Of a DNA stretch of 64,000 nt, positions 12,501-23,898 are shown piece after piece. The notes beneath the pieces are model-generated. The model searched no databases. It was not told the DNA's origin and worked only from the letters and a program-made list of their open reading frames with translations. The stretch's first letter is position 1. Each line of letters opens with the position of its first letter. A program made the position numbers and the translations under genes. The DNA comes from Linnemannia hyalina (lineage: Eukaryota > Mortierellomycota > Mortierellomycetes > Mortierellales > Mortierellaceae): positions 496,001 through 560,000 of the forward strand of contig JAHRHY010000015.1 in the NCBI GenBank assembly GCA_019671135.1, given 5' to 3'.

Positions 12501-14390
12501 CGAAAAAGTAAATTTTAAATTGTGCAGCTCACATTACATAATATTCTTCCATGCATGAAACACAAGAAAAACGAGGTAGAGCACAGCACCGTGCATGATT
12601 GAACCCTTACCTCATTCTGGAGTCCACTCCAAAGCTCCTCAGCGTAGGGTGTGAGTGCTGATGAACCGTAGACAGGGGCACAAGCAGCGATCGTCTCCAT
12701 GGAATCTTTCTATCGGATCCATCATAGTCATCAAATTTAAGGTTTGGGTCAGCACGAGAATGGATCGGATCAATATAAAAAATTCAAGGACAACAAGAAA
12801 AAGTGTAATCGAGCGCAGCCCCAGGAGGTGTCATTTTACCTTTGCGGATCCAGAACTGGAGGAGAGCTTTTCGAGGAGGAGTGGTAGGGCAAACTTGGCA
12901 AAGTATGGGGTGGCAGCGAGACAATCCCGGAGGCCAACCTTCAGGTGCTCTGAGGTGATGCCATATGGGTCGTCTGGAGGGGGTCGGAACGTAATTGGGA
13001 AGTAGCAGAATGTCACCTCGAACAAATCCTAATATGAAAAATGATCCAGAGAGTAGTGTTCATCCACCAAAGTTTCTCCTTGGTCAGCAACGTAAAATTG
13101 AAATCATCCTGTGGGTCGCTGTCTTTTCTTCTTATCTCTTGCCGTTGACTCACTTCGACATGCTGAGCGATATCGAACTCCTGGATGATGTTTTTGATGA
13201 GTGTGAATGCGAGCATGAGGTTGCGGGGGTCCTTCTCTCCATCGAGACACTGAATGAATCCAAAGACGAAATCCGATGACATGGCCTTGAGATCTGATAA
13301 CGAAAAAAAATGGAAGTGTTGGTGTCAGTCGCTTTCGTACAAATTGGAAACCCGGCGCTTCCTGGAGCCGCTTGCTCGTCCTGAGAGAATCCATTCGCCT
13401 TCTTACTTTGAGAATATCTCTTGATCACCGACTCGAGGAACAAGAAAACATAGTGGCGAGCTGTCTGCTGGTATGTCTGAACGTTGACGAGCGCAAGAAT
13501 ACTAATTGAAATAGTTGTAAATGGAAAGAGTGAGTAAGCAATTGACATATCCCGCGAGGACTTCCTGAGCAATTGATCTTCGATGCCCTATTGTCTAAGG
13601 AAACGTGTGTATCACTTACGCCTTTACGGATTTGATGCAGTCGACGCTTGTGAACTTGTCGAACGTTGACAAGGCAAGCAAACCCTTCAAGAGTTCTGGG
13701 ACGCAAGCCTGGTCTGTCAAACGATCACAATAAAACTCCACAAGCACAGTCACTAGATACAGCAGAAAAGATATGCAAGAAATGACGAAAAATCAGAATT
13801 GATAAGCCAGTGCGCAAGCGTTACGAAGGAAAGAAAACGAGCATTTTGCAGGCTAAGTCGTCGTCGTTACCTGCACTAGCATTGACTTTGGACTGATCAA
13901 GGGTGGCGAGGGTGGTGGATAAAAGGGCGGTGGCTACAATGTGCGTGTGCGTGAGAAAAGAGTGCAGCAAGGGAGTGAATGTTAGCCAAAACTTGATTTA
14001 GAGCCAGAGTTTGATACTCTTGCGTGATCAGCCTCTGCATCATTATTTGCGATGTCTACATTTTTTTTTACCTTTGGAACGAACGAAGGCCTCGTCGCTG
14101 GTCAAGTATTCACCAAGGCCCTGGACGAGCATAAGCAGCTTAGTAGGGTTGATTCCAACATCTAATGGCGATCCGGACAAGTGAGGGAGAGGATATATAT
14201 CAGGAAAACGTCGTTGGTATTTACTCTTCTGCAACACCTTTGTCGTTCAGAGGGGAAGTCTTAATAGGCGAGAAGTGGTGATTGTTGTGAAGTGTGTAAG
14301 TATACCCTTGACGATGTCCTGGATGGCTGCGTCCGCCTGCTCCTGCGAGTCAGTTTGGGCGAGGATATAAGTCGAGATGAGTCTGTCCAT
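9560..14390 (-). CDS. MMS19: MMS19 nucleotide excision repair / cytosolic iron-sulfur assembly targeting protein
   Basis: HEAT-repeat adaptor (yeast Met18) that, with the CIAO1 and CIAO2B homologues, hands Fe-S clusters to DNA polymerases, helicases such as XPD and other nuclear apoproteins. Sixteen exons: 14390-14306, 14161-14072, 13933-13871, 13752-13620, 13501-13407, 13293-13154, 13028-12840, 12709-12611, 12495-12273, 12170-12009, 11907-11682, 11583-11089, 11000-10817, 10717-10298, 10206-10051, 9934-9560. They are frame-consistent to 1044 aa (human 1030). Diagnostic blocks are FGFIQCLDGEKDPRNL, CYFPITFRPPPDDPYGI, the [10 protein letters not shown] repeat, KQRFFNHCVPVLVKGF and the C-terminal PYKAQVLKELEKCLDDRKR VVRREAVECRSQWF. 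The ATG at 14390 begins a plausible N-terminus (MDRLISTYILAQ). It is convergent with the Ubp2-like gene, 124 bp between stops. Confidence 0.93.
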
Positions 14391-15259
14391 GGTAGGCTGG
14401 TCCCTGTTGATCCGATTTGCTGAATGTCGAGGGCCGAATCGAGAAGAGGGGAGAGGAGAGAATGAAGAAGCAAAAAAAGTAATTTCGAGGGAAGAAAACG
14501 AAGTGTCTGTTCCCTCTCTTTCTGCACAGTACTCTCTCTATCGCAAGAGGGGAGACGATGACTCGACGCCGCCCTACGATTGGTCGTGTCATGTGATGAT
14601 TTTGTGGATCAGATAAACGAAACGAGCAACCCCGGTCTCCCACTTGGCTTCTCGGCAAGAGCGGTAATCAAGGCTAGAATAATCTATGTTACGGTAGACA
14701 CTTGATAGTCCTCTCAATTGGCTATCTTCTTGTAAGCCACATTCTCCCTGTATCTCTCGCGTTCTCAGTCGCATCAATGTTTCTGTTGCCTTCAATCAAA
14801 AACAACAATAACAAATTGGAGGTGCAACGCAGTGGTTACAAGCTTTACGCTGCTATAAGCTTAAACGCGGCTACAAGCTTAAACGCCTTTGCCGACAATA
14901 ATGTCTAGATCGAGGTAGCCCTTCGTGCTTGATTGTCTTTTTTCTTACACGTATGTCATTGCTGCGCAAGTGCACCCTACTGCGACACGGCTTTGGCAGT
15001 AGAATCGATGCATGCCCATCGCGTTGTGCAGCCCAAAAGGAGCAATTCTGTCCAACGATCGAAGACTCTTTCTTCCCCACTTTTCCTGTGACAGAGCCTC
15101 AATTGGGATCCATGCACAAATTGCCTTTTTCATAGCGCCACGAAACCTGGCTGACCGACATAAAAAGAGAGCCTCCTCCACACTACATTCCTCTTCTTTC
15201 ATTCTTCATTTCTTTCATTCACAACTCCTCCTCATTCACTCTCCCTCTTCGACAACACA
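14391..15259. promoter_or_regulatory. Divergent intergenic region, MMS19 / MBL-fold hydrolase
   Basis: An 869-bp head-to-head spacer. A TATA-like ATAAAAAG occurs near 15160, followed by a CT-rich leader up to the ATG at 15260. A tract near 14440-14500 is purine-rich on the plus strand and could serve MMS19. It holds an 18-bp tandem repeat at 14834-14887. No coding region is supportable. Confidence 0.5.
14834..14887. repeat. Three-copy 18-bp tandem repeat
   Basis: Three consecutive units of the form GCTAYAAGCTTWAACGCG with a period of 18 bp. The first unit is the most divergent; the second and third are nearly identical and each holds a HindIII-type AAGCTT palindrome. It lies in the spacer between MMS19 and the MBL-fold gene. 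Confidence 0.75.
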
Positions 15260-16186
15260 ATGTACGACCTCCCCGACCTCGACCGCTTTGTTGAAGTTCG
15301 CCCCGGACTCTACCGCTGCACCATTATCTGGCCCGTCGCCGCTGGAGTCGAAGTTCCAGTCTCCACCTTCCTGGTCAAGGGCGACATTCCCCACGACTGG
15401 GTCTTGATCGACTCTGGCGCGCCCATGCAGGTTGATACCCTCCTCAAGGCCATCGATCAGGTCCTGACCCACGAGAAGGACTCCATCCGGTACATTTGTA
15501 TCACTCACGCCCACATCGACCACACCGGTGCTGCCTCCGCCCTTCTGGAAAAGTACCCCAGCTCCAAGGTCGTTATCCATGAAGACGAGAAGCCCTTCAT
15601 CTGCGATGGAAAGAGTTTCCGCTCCATCACATCCGACACCTGGACTTTTACCCTCCTCAAGCACTTCTCTCACGAGTCCAATGTCAAGTTGCCTCATGAC
15701 CGCACCCTCGCACTTCGCGATGGAGACAAATGGGAGTTTGAGCATGTCCTCAGATTAGTTGAGACTCAGGGACACACTCCAGGTAAGGAGTGAGGGCATC
15801 TTTCTCATATGTGGTCAAACAGGAACATGCGACGGATGAGAGATTGTGTACTTTTGTTTTTGTGCACCGACTAATTGGCTGTTTATTCCATGTGAATGCT
15901 TCACACGCTAGGGTCGGTTTCGTACTTGCACATCCCCTCCCGATCGATCATGGTGGGTGACGCCATTATGAACATTGCAGCCTTCCCAATTCTATCGAAG
16001 ATCCCTTGCATTTCTGGACCCATGGCCATGTCGACCTGTCACTGGGGCAATGCCATGAAAGCCATTGAGAAGATTACGACTCTGAAGGACGATGTCGACA
16101 CTGTCTTCCCTGCCCATGATTACAACACCGATGGCATCCATATCCAGAAGGTTCACGAGTTCCACTTCCCACCCTCCAACCTTTGA
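15260..16186 (+). CDS. Metallo-beta-lactamase-fold hydrolase
   Basis: Two exons (15260-15782, 15912-16186) give a 265-aa protein. The metal-binding set of the MBL/glyoxalase II fold is complete: THAHIDHTG (His83, His85, Asp87, His88), GHTPGSVSYLHIP for the third His, the bridging Asp in MVGDAI, and a distal His in VFPAHDYNTDG. The length and the lack of extra domains fit a single-domain hydrolase such as the glyoxalase II / lactonase / SoxH-type groups, usually dinuclear zinc or iron enzymes acting on thioesters, esters or lactones. The substrate cannot be read from sequence. No signal peptide or membrane segment is seen, so probably cytosolic. The start follows a CT-rich leader; AATAAA signals occur near 16318 and 16328. 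Confidence 0.88.
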
Positions 16187-18785
16187 AGTTAAAGAGAGAG
16201 AGCCCTAAGTTAGATATAGGATTGACGTCGATGCCTCGTCGTCGTCATTATGTGGTGTGTATGCTGGAAACACCCGACCGATACCCCCCTCAAACAAGCA
16301 GAACGCAAAACACGTCAATAAAGAACCAATAAACAACACTCACTAAAGTAACACTACCATCCATGGCAAGCAGACTTGTTCGTTCGTTGTAATGACTTCA
16401 CGGAAACACATATATCCTTACAACGTGCGAGCAACAGAATGGAATGACACCGAATATTCTTCAAGACCGGATTTCCCACTTCATTTTCTGAACCCCATTC
16501 CCCAACGATATCACCGTCCGTGTGTCATATTCCATTGCCACACCCAACTAGCCATGAGTCGTCAAGTTACGTTTTCTATTCCCTACTTATCATGAGCTCA
16601 TAGAACTATTAACAAGAAAGGTGTTGGCCAACAAAGGCAGACAACTCTCTCCTTGTCATTAGAATGTCGGGGCTTCAAACCCCATGGGATTGTCAAGTGT
16701 CAAAATGCCATCCTGATGATTTTTTTTCTCTTCGCTTGAATGACAGTAGGGGTCGATGGAGCTTCTTGTGTTTGATGAAGAACAAGACCGGTCTCCAATA
16801 ATTCATTGTCAGCTTAGCTTGGTCCGAGATATTAAAGAACATTGTCCTTCCATGTTCTCATGTCAGAGGGGAAGAATATGAAGGCGGCAATACCCTCTTC
16901 CCTTTTCAGTCTAAAGACAATGTACATAAACTGGGATACTTTCTCTCAGATAGGCAACAAAGAAGATAGATTCACATGCTGTAACAATGGCTCTCTGGCC
17001 AGTGCAACAACAAAGTTTTTTTTTGGTCTCTGACCAGCTCGCTCTCATTTTTGGTTACTGTTGACCGTAGTGTATAAAGATAAATGAGAGCAATTAAAGT
17101 CGGGAAGAAGGTGGTAAAAAAACCACGATATTCAAAAGATCTCGCAACGGTCGGTCTCTGTGTTACCACACGATTCTTAGTTTGCACAATGAATGAAGGT
17201 AAGGTAAGGATGTAGTTACCTTATTTCATCATGTACATGTACACTTCGTTTCTCAGCTGTTGTTGCCGAGTAGGACTCTGAAATGAAATGGAACATGGAC
17301 GTCCCTACCCTTGCGGTATGTTAGCAAGTATGGTGACGACAACAACAACAATAACAGAGTCTCCTCGGACTCGAGTACGAGTCGCGAATGTGCGATGCGT
17401 ACCCGTTATCTCCGGGCCAGAGGCGAAAAGTCACGGATGGGGCTAGCTATCGGAAACCCTCCAATGGACTCATGGAAGTTATGCAAAGACCAATCCCAAA
17501 GGGTATGCTAATCCGCATGAGAAAAAGAAAGACGATGTGGCATGAAAGGCGTGAAGAGATATGGATAAGCGGGGCTTGGCGTCTGATCATAAATACTTCT
17601 ATTATTGCGGGTTAGATGAGCAAGACATCGGTCGAAAACGCGAACAATAACGACGTTTTCGCAGCCAGTACTCATGTCAAACGTTGCGGAGGTACTTCAT
17701 ACACTGCCTCATCCCTTGATTGATACGGATGCCTCTGAACAGAACAGCAGAGGCTTGTCATCAAGGCGGTATACGAAAATAGCTTCAACCACCTGCACCC
17801 TACCTGGCCTTTCACTATTGTCAGATGTCTTATCGGCTCGAGGCTTTGCAACAGTCCTTGGTTTGTTCGGTTCAAGAATGTGTGCGGATAAGAATTGAAG
17901 CAACCCCAAACCACCTCTGCACATGGGGCGCAAAATGGCGCATTATCTCCTTTCTTTGTTAAGTCACACTACCTTTTTTCTTCCATTCCTTTTGACCGGA
18001 CTCCTCTTTCCTTGGGCCACCCGTGGTATTAGATAACGGCCTCGTTCCACACACGAGCCTCATCACCTTGGATTGTTAGATAATCTCTCCGCGCACATTG
18101 TCCAACAAGTACATACAGTATGCCTTCTCAATGCCACGAGGATGATGAATATACACATGGGGTTAACTGTTTTCATAATGTATACGCAGATGAATCGATG
18201 CGGATATATTAGAAGACTATAATATTGTCCCTGATCTTGTCAGAATAAAAGGCAGGTACGGATATTATTTAAGTCTTGAGGATAACTTAATCATTTGCTC
18301 GATTCAAGGGATCCTTGGATTTGCATCAAAATGAATGCTCACTTTGATGGCACTGTTAATATTGTATGGAAAAGAAATAAAGAACATTTAGGCCATTGAA
18401 TGGATGAATTAACAGACGACAGTCAACAATGGATTGTGCTGTTGGCTGGTCTTGGTGTGAGTGTGTCCATGGGTGAGTCCGGGGAAAGAGTGTTGTCAAG
18501 TTGAGAATATGTTTGCTTCGATGATGATGTTTGCCTCTGCAACCTCCAAAGTCGGACCAACTTCCGTCCAATTTCACCTTTTTTTTGCTCTCACTTCCCC
18601 TTCTCTCCTTTCACTCTTCATCCTCCATCTTTCTCTCTTTCTCTCTTCTCTTTTCTCCCAAAGCGTCGAATCATCTCTCGTGCACACATCCACCCTCTCA
18701 AAGAACCATACTTCACTCTTGGACCACCATCTGTGTCCACCATCCTATCTTCTCAAACCCACTCCTTTTTTTACTACAGCTCATC
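16187..18785. other. 2.6-kb intergenic region without a supportable gene
   Basis: The first 150 bp are the 3' flank of the MBL-fold gene, with two AATAAA sites. The centre (16400-18400) has only short, compositionally ordinary reading frames, such as 17388-17615 (+) and 17709-17933 (-), with no recognisable family or convincing splice structure. The last 250 bp (18560-18785) form a strongly CT-rich leader for the kinase-like gene. No tRNA or repeat element was found. Confidence 0.5.
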
Positions 18786-20420
18786 ATGACGACTGCAATG
18801 TTCAAGACCGGGATGAACAGGTCCCTCCTCAACAAGGACTTTTTCCAGGCCATCCTTGACCGTGCCTATGGGCCTAACAGAGCCCTGACCAAAAGCTGGA
18901 GCGAGGAAGAGTTAGACTCTTCAGCCAGTATCCTCAGCAATATCAGCTCCGGCGATGACGATGAGGATGAAGATGACGAGAACTTCTCCAGCGAGGAGGA
19001 TGAGCACCATGGTGGTTCCCTCTCAGCTGCCAGTCCAAGCGGTAACGGTAACAGCAGTCACAGCGAGGAACCGTGCCCAATGGACGATATGACTGGTCAT
19101 TTTCTCTACCGGATTGAATTCGAGTCTCGCACACATCCATCCATCCTCTCCTCGCCCTCCTCTTCTCCGCCTCATGGTTCTTTCTCCATCTCGGCCACCA
19201 GTCGTGTCGAAAACTACCACCACACATCAACATCCAACAACAACAATGACGGCCAGCTATACGTCGTCATCAAGTCCAAGCCCATCGACACTGCCCTGAT
19301 CGAACTCACGAACATCATGGCCCAACTTCAAGGCGGCGACTTCGCAGAGGAGTACGACATGGTCAAGGACCAAACAGGATTCCGCAACAGCCACATCCGT
19401 GAAATCGAGCTCGCAGAACTATCATGGCAGGTCGGCGGCGCTATGGAAAGCATCTCAACCAAAGTCTACAACGTCCTCCGCAACGACTCTCAACAACTCT
19501 ACGCCCTCTGCCTCGAATACCTCGACCCTTCCCAGGGCAACATCACACACATGAACAGCACTGATACTGCCCTTACGAGTTGGTCCTCGAACGACATTCA
19601 TTTGGTCTTGCGTGAACTGGCGTCGTTTCATGCTCAGTTCTTGGGGCAGGAGGATCGTGTCTTGGGCATGACGTTCCTTGAGACCCCCACACGATCGCTC
19701 ATGAAGCTGCTGCGACCTGCATACGAAGCCATGGTTAAGACTAACCGAAAGAACGAACCCGCACTGTTCTCTCAGTTCCTCACCGACAGTATGCTCGACT
19801 TTCTCGAGCACTCGGATGAATACTGGGCGAAGATCGAGAAGAGTCCTAGGACCCTGGTAAGTTACATACCATAATGTCACTCTCCCTTTTCTTGCACTGT
19901 GCATAACTAAGCGTCGTTCATAGACTGATCACTCCCCTTGTTTTTTTTTCATTCCTAGATTCATGGTGACTTCAACACGCGTAACATCTGCCTGCGCCTG
20001 AACCCAAACACCGGCGCCCAAAAGCTATGCGCCTACGACTGGGAACTGGCATGCTGCCACCTCCCACAACGAGACGTCGTCGAATTCCTCTCCTTTGTTC
20101 TCCCACCCGGCTCCAACGAATGGGCTCACTACATTGAGTACCACCGCCTCGCCCTCAAAGCCGCCTACAAGTCCCAATCCCAAGCATCCTCCTCTGTATC
20201 ACCAGCAATTGTCTTCCCCTCGCCACGCGAGTACATGGAGGTGGCCAAGATTGCACTATTGGACTTTGCTGCTCTCCGGGTAGCCATGTATGGTGTCTCG
20301 AACTCGTTCAAGATGGTAGATTGGCTGCCCCGTATCTTGAACACCGTCGAGGAGCAATTAAAGCGCATGGGGCCTATGCGTGCACCGAGCGACAAGATCA
20401 TTCATGAATCAAAGTTGTAA
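18786..20420 (+). CDS. Aminoglycoside-phosphotransferase / choline-kinase-like protein
   Basis: Two exons (18786-19856, 19959-20420) encode 510 aa. The catalytic core is clear: HGDFNTRNICLR (Brenner motif, Asp361, Asn366) and CAYDWELACC (Asp384, metal-binding, DFG equivalent), then RDVVEFLSFVL as in APH/choline-kinase families. VVIKSKP may supply the ATP-binding lysine, REIELAELSW the salt-bridge Glu, and YALCLEYLD the hinge. Residues about 50-160 form an inserted or extended low-complexity region with an acidic DDDEDEDDE run and Ser/Asn/His-rich stretches, unlike typical small-molecule kinases. The reaction is probably phosphorylation of a small alcohol or amine; the substrate is unknown. 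ATG 18786 is preferred over an in-frame ATG at 18531, because the intervening residues are the translated CT-rich leader. AATAAA lies near 20484. Confidence 0.75.
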
Positions 20421-20811
20421 TTAGCTACCCCCTCTGTTTTAGAGTTCACCACATTCCCCTCCCCAAGCATCACATTCCAAAAGTAATAAAAATAATTTTG
20501 CATTCACACCATTCCCATGTTCATTTTGTGCTTTTGTTTATCTCGCACTTGCACTTGGCAACAAAGACAATATGGCTTTGTCTGCCATGCTTAGACTCAA
20601 CTTGGACTACTTTACGGTCTTGATGGTGGAAATCAATAAAAAAGAACAAGTCAGAGACAGAGAGTAGTGAAAAAAAAAGACACTGACGAGGAAAGTCAAA
20701 GAGAGAGCTTGAGGATGTATGGATGCATGGTCTTGTTTATTAATATTTTTTTCGTTATTGTCTATCATAAAATTGTGCTGGTAATGAAGTGAATGTTTTA
20801 CATTGAAGAAA
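20421..20811. other. Convergent 3' spacer
   Basis: 391 bp between the stops of the kinase-like gene (+) and BtaA (-). It contains an AATAAA near 20484 for the plus-strand gene and T-rich sequence near 20735-20770 that would be A-rich in the BtaA transcript. No gene seen. Confidence 0.5.
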
Positions 20812-22169
20812 TTACTTCTTCAAGATTGTCTCGATGACGAAGCGGCGGTAAAAGTATGTGCGGTCCTTGGCGGTGGCAGCATCGGCAAGGTCGACCTCGG
20901 AGCGGATCAAATCCTTGAAATCTTCAGGCCTCTCCCGGGGGACAAAGAGGTTCCAGTAGCAGATGCGAGCATCAGGTGTACCCTTGTTGTGGATGGCGGT
21001 CAGGAAGTTCTTGAAGAGGTCCTCGCTCATCCATTCAAAGATGTCTGAGAGGTTGTATCCGTCAAAGTGGCCGCTCTCCTCCGAGTTAAGGTACTTCAAG
21101 ACATCGGCATGAACCAGCTTGACACGATCGATCCTGGAGCGGATGATCTCGTAGTTCTCCTTGACGAGGTAATCGGGAAGACCGTTGTTGCCGCTCTGCT
21201 GACCAGTGAAGACGTACTCAGCGTAGTAGTTGTCCCAGATGGGGATGTTGCGGATACCGTTGCTGACCTTCTCGAGCAAGAAGGCACCGACGTCGAGGCG
21301 GACATGCTCAAAGAACTTGGGGTCACGACCGAGATGGCCAAGAGACATCTGACCAAAGAAGGCGCGGGTGCCAGCTCTCCAGATCCACTTGTTCCAGACA
21401 GAGTCAAAGAACTTGATCTGTTTGGGTTGGTCCTTGGCAGAGAGGAGGGTGCGGACAGTGGACTTGTAGTGGCCCAGAGGGACGACGAACTTGCGGTAGA
21501 TGTTGAAGAACTTTTCGAGACGGCCAATGTGGATGATCTTGTTGCTGATCAGATCCAGGTTCTCGTCCCAGTAAGTGCGGTGGTCGTCGTTGACAATCGC
21601 GGCGCGAACCTTGTTCTGGTAAAGCGCAACACGACCGTCACCGCCAATGTCCTCGCCGGCAAACTCGAATCCAAGGAGCTGTGTAAATTCTTCGTATGTC
21701 AGTGTCTTGTAGGCTGCAATCTTCAATCCGCAAAGAGCCAGTTGAGCAGGAGAGAAATCTATTTGGTACATGCGCAATTAACATTTGGTTGGGTTACTGC
21801 TTCCTGCTAACATATCACATTTCTGTCTTGGTAACTTGATCATTGCTTGGATTGCCTACCAATGGCGACGACCTCGCGGGCATCATCGAGCAAGAGAGCA
21901 AAGGCGTTGTCACCGGCAGAAGCAATGCTGAGGACACGGCTCTGGGGCTTCAAACGGAGACCCTGGCGGAGAAGACGGGTATCCTCCCAAACCTGGGAGT
22001 ATCTGATCTTGGAAAAGTCGACGGTGGCCTCGACGGTGGCATCCTTGCCGGACTGGACAGTCTTGCGACCCAAGGATTGGTGGTAGAACTGGATGAAAGA
22101 CGAGAAGACGCGGATGTGAAGAGGCAGGGGAGCCTGGCTTGCTGCTGCTGTTGTTGCTGTTGATGACAT
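20812..22169 (-). CDS. btaA: BtaA-type SAM:diacylglycerol 3-amino-3-carboxypropyltransferase (DUF3419)
   Basis: Two exons (22169-21860, 21758-20812) give 418 aa, the size of bacterial BtaA. BtaA moves the 3-amino-3-carboxypropyl group of S-adenosylmethionine to diacylglycerol, making diacylglyceryl-homoserine, the precursor of betaine lipid DGTS. The SAM-binding Rossmann strand and loop VLSIASAGDNAFALL ending in VVAIDFSPAQ (residues 79-108, split by the intron) is characteristic. Further BtaA-like blocks are YSQVWEDTRLL, FFGQMSLGHLGRDP and GHFDGYNLSDIFEWM. Most described fungal enzymes (Bta1) are fused to a BtaB N-methyltransferase; none is present here or next door. It probably acts at the ER. 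The start at 22169 is the first ATG of an Ala/Thr-rich leader. Family assignment is strong; the end product depends on a methyltransferase elsewhere. Confidence 0.9.
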
Positions 22170-22716
22170 CTTGTGAGTATGATATGAGAGGATCGACTTT
22201 GCTTGGTTTGGTTGATTGCTAGGTTCGACTTGAGAGAGTTAACTTGAGGATTGATGAGAGGAGATAAGAATGAAAAAAAGAAAAAAAAAAGGGAAGTCTT
22301 TGCTTTTTAATACAGCGCACATCCGTGCGAAGAAATGATGCTCAAGTTCCTTTTTGCTCCTTTTGTTGAAAGACAGAGTCGGCGATTCAAGGTTCATTCG
22401 TGCTTTTTCTTGTCCCTTCGTCGTTGTCATGGGTCAAAGGACTCACATGCGACTGGTCGGCTTGTTCTTTTGCCGCTCATTTTTTTTTTCTGTTCATGCT
22501 TTCATTCTAACGAGTAGATGTTTTAAGGAAGGGGTGAATGAAATGAAGCCATGTGTTAACAGTCCCCTATTTTACCTAATTTTTTGTCCATTGACTGCAT
22601 ACACACGACTGAATTCGGATGATTTTCCATTTTTTGCAACGGTAAAGAGCACGACTTGGAGTTAAAAGAAATTGCTTAACTTTTGTGTTAACTGCAAGCA
22701 CCCGATTGCCTGCAAA

Positions 22717-22746
22717 TGTTTGTTTGTTTGTTTGTTTGTTTGTTTG
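22717..22746. repeat. (TTTG)n tetranucleotide array
   Basis: About seven perfect TTTG units on the plus strand, about 550 bp upstream of the BtaA start. Confidence 0.9.
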
Positions 22747-22911
22747 CTCTATGTGATTGACTGAAATGAAATAAAAAAGACTAATTGAAAAGTCATTCTA
22801 AATTGGTCATCCAGTGGATCCTCATTCAACCTTCTATTAAGATAATACAAACATTGACCATGGCCACACAGACAATGTGGATTATTCCTTGGAGCCGTCC
22901 TCTGGAATACA

Positions 22912-22979
22912 CAAACAAACAAACAAACAAACACAAACAAACGAGCAAACAAAGAAACGAACAAACAAGCACACAAACA
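22912..22979. repeat. (CAAA)n tetranucleotide array, complementary to the upstream TTTG array
   Basis: Perfect at first, then interrupted CAAA units over about 68 bp. With the TTTG array 165 bp upstream it forms an imperfect inverted repeat. Confidence 0.85.
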
Positions 22980-23898
22980 GTAAATGAATATCAACAACAA
23001 AAAGTAAAAAAAGAAATCGAACGAAGAAAAAAAAAGAACCAGGTCCACGAACCACTGTTGCACCCCAGATACGCTGGAAAGACAGAAGTAAGCCTTCTAT
23101 TCGATGATAATGACGAGGACCAGGGCTGGGTAATTGGACAAGGTATGAACAGTGACAAGAGAGAGAAAGATAACGCAGAGCGAGTGGTTGAGTGGTGCAG
23201 CGGCGGACAAATGCAGAGGGCGAAATTCACCTACGATATACTCGCTCTGTTCTCTTCTCCCCTCCTCTTTTCTTCTCTTTCTCACTCACGTTCTCCACCC
23301 TCCTCATTTGAACCTCGACGATACCCATTGCTACTCCCACCACTCCTTCCCTCCATCTTCGCTTCGGCAAAATTTATTAACGACCATCCGACCATCACCT
23401 GCATTGCTGCATCATCTTATTCATATCACTCAGTCCTTCGGATCCAATCTGTCACGCCTCCTTTTTGCGCATCATCCATACCCATTACATATCGATCGTA
23501 CGCCACATCTCTTTCTATCCTCCAACAACTGTCCGTTCCCCTATAAACGACCTTACTCTCCCAATCCAATACGCATTACCCTTCATCTCTTCTTTTCACG
23601 CCACCTTTTAACGCCCACCCTTCTAACGCCCAACCAACCAACCACTAACTCGACCAACAACCACACTCAAACAAAGAACTTTGACACCAAAACGCATCCA
23701 ACAACAGTCGCCGAGCATCTCGCCTTAATGCCTTCTTAGTTCAAACAACCTTGCACGCTTTTCTTTTAACGACATTGCTAAGCCCATCACTTTACTACCA
23801 ACACCTTCATCAATCTACTGCACACTTTTTGCATTTTTCAATCCATCAACTCACTTTCTTTTGCACGACACACACAGACACATAACGACCAACACAAC

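Larger units (their letters stand above)
22170..23898. promoter_or_regulatory. Divergent intergenic region, BtaA / GNAT-like gene
   Basis: A 1.73-kb head-to-head spacer. It holds a (TTTG)n array at 22717-22746 and a degenerate (CAAA)n array at 22912-22979, which are complementary to one another. A CT-rich stretch lies at 23230-23350 and a TATA-like CTATAAACG near 23541. The final 350 bp are C/A/T-rich leader sequence before the ATG at 23899. Reading frames through 22785-23739 are low complexity and not supported. Confidence 0.5.

Noticed and set aside
17388..17933. Short frames on both strands in the 16.2-18.8 kb spacer
   Set aside because: No recognisable motif, no splice partners and they use non-ATG starts in part.
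18531..18785. N-terminal extension of the kinase-like protein to ATG 18531
   Set aside because: The 85 extra residues are Ser/Leu/Phe-rich translations of the CT-rich leader, which precedes start codons throughout the window.
22785..23739. Two long overlapping plus-strand frames upstream of the GNAT gene
   Set aside because: Both are translations of CAAA repeats and C/T-rich leader; no domain and mutually overlapping.
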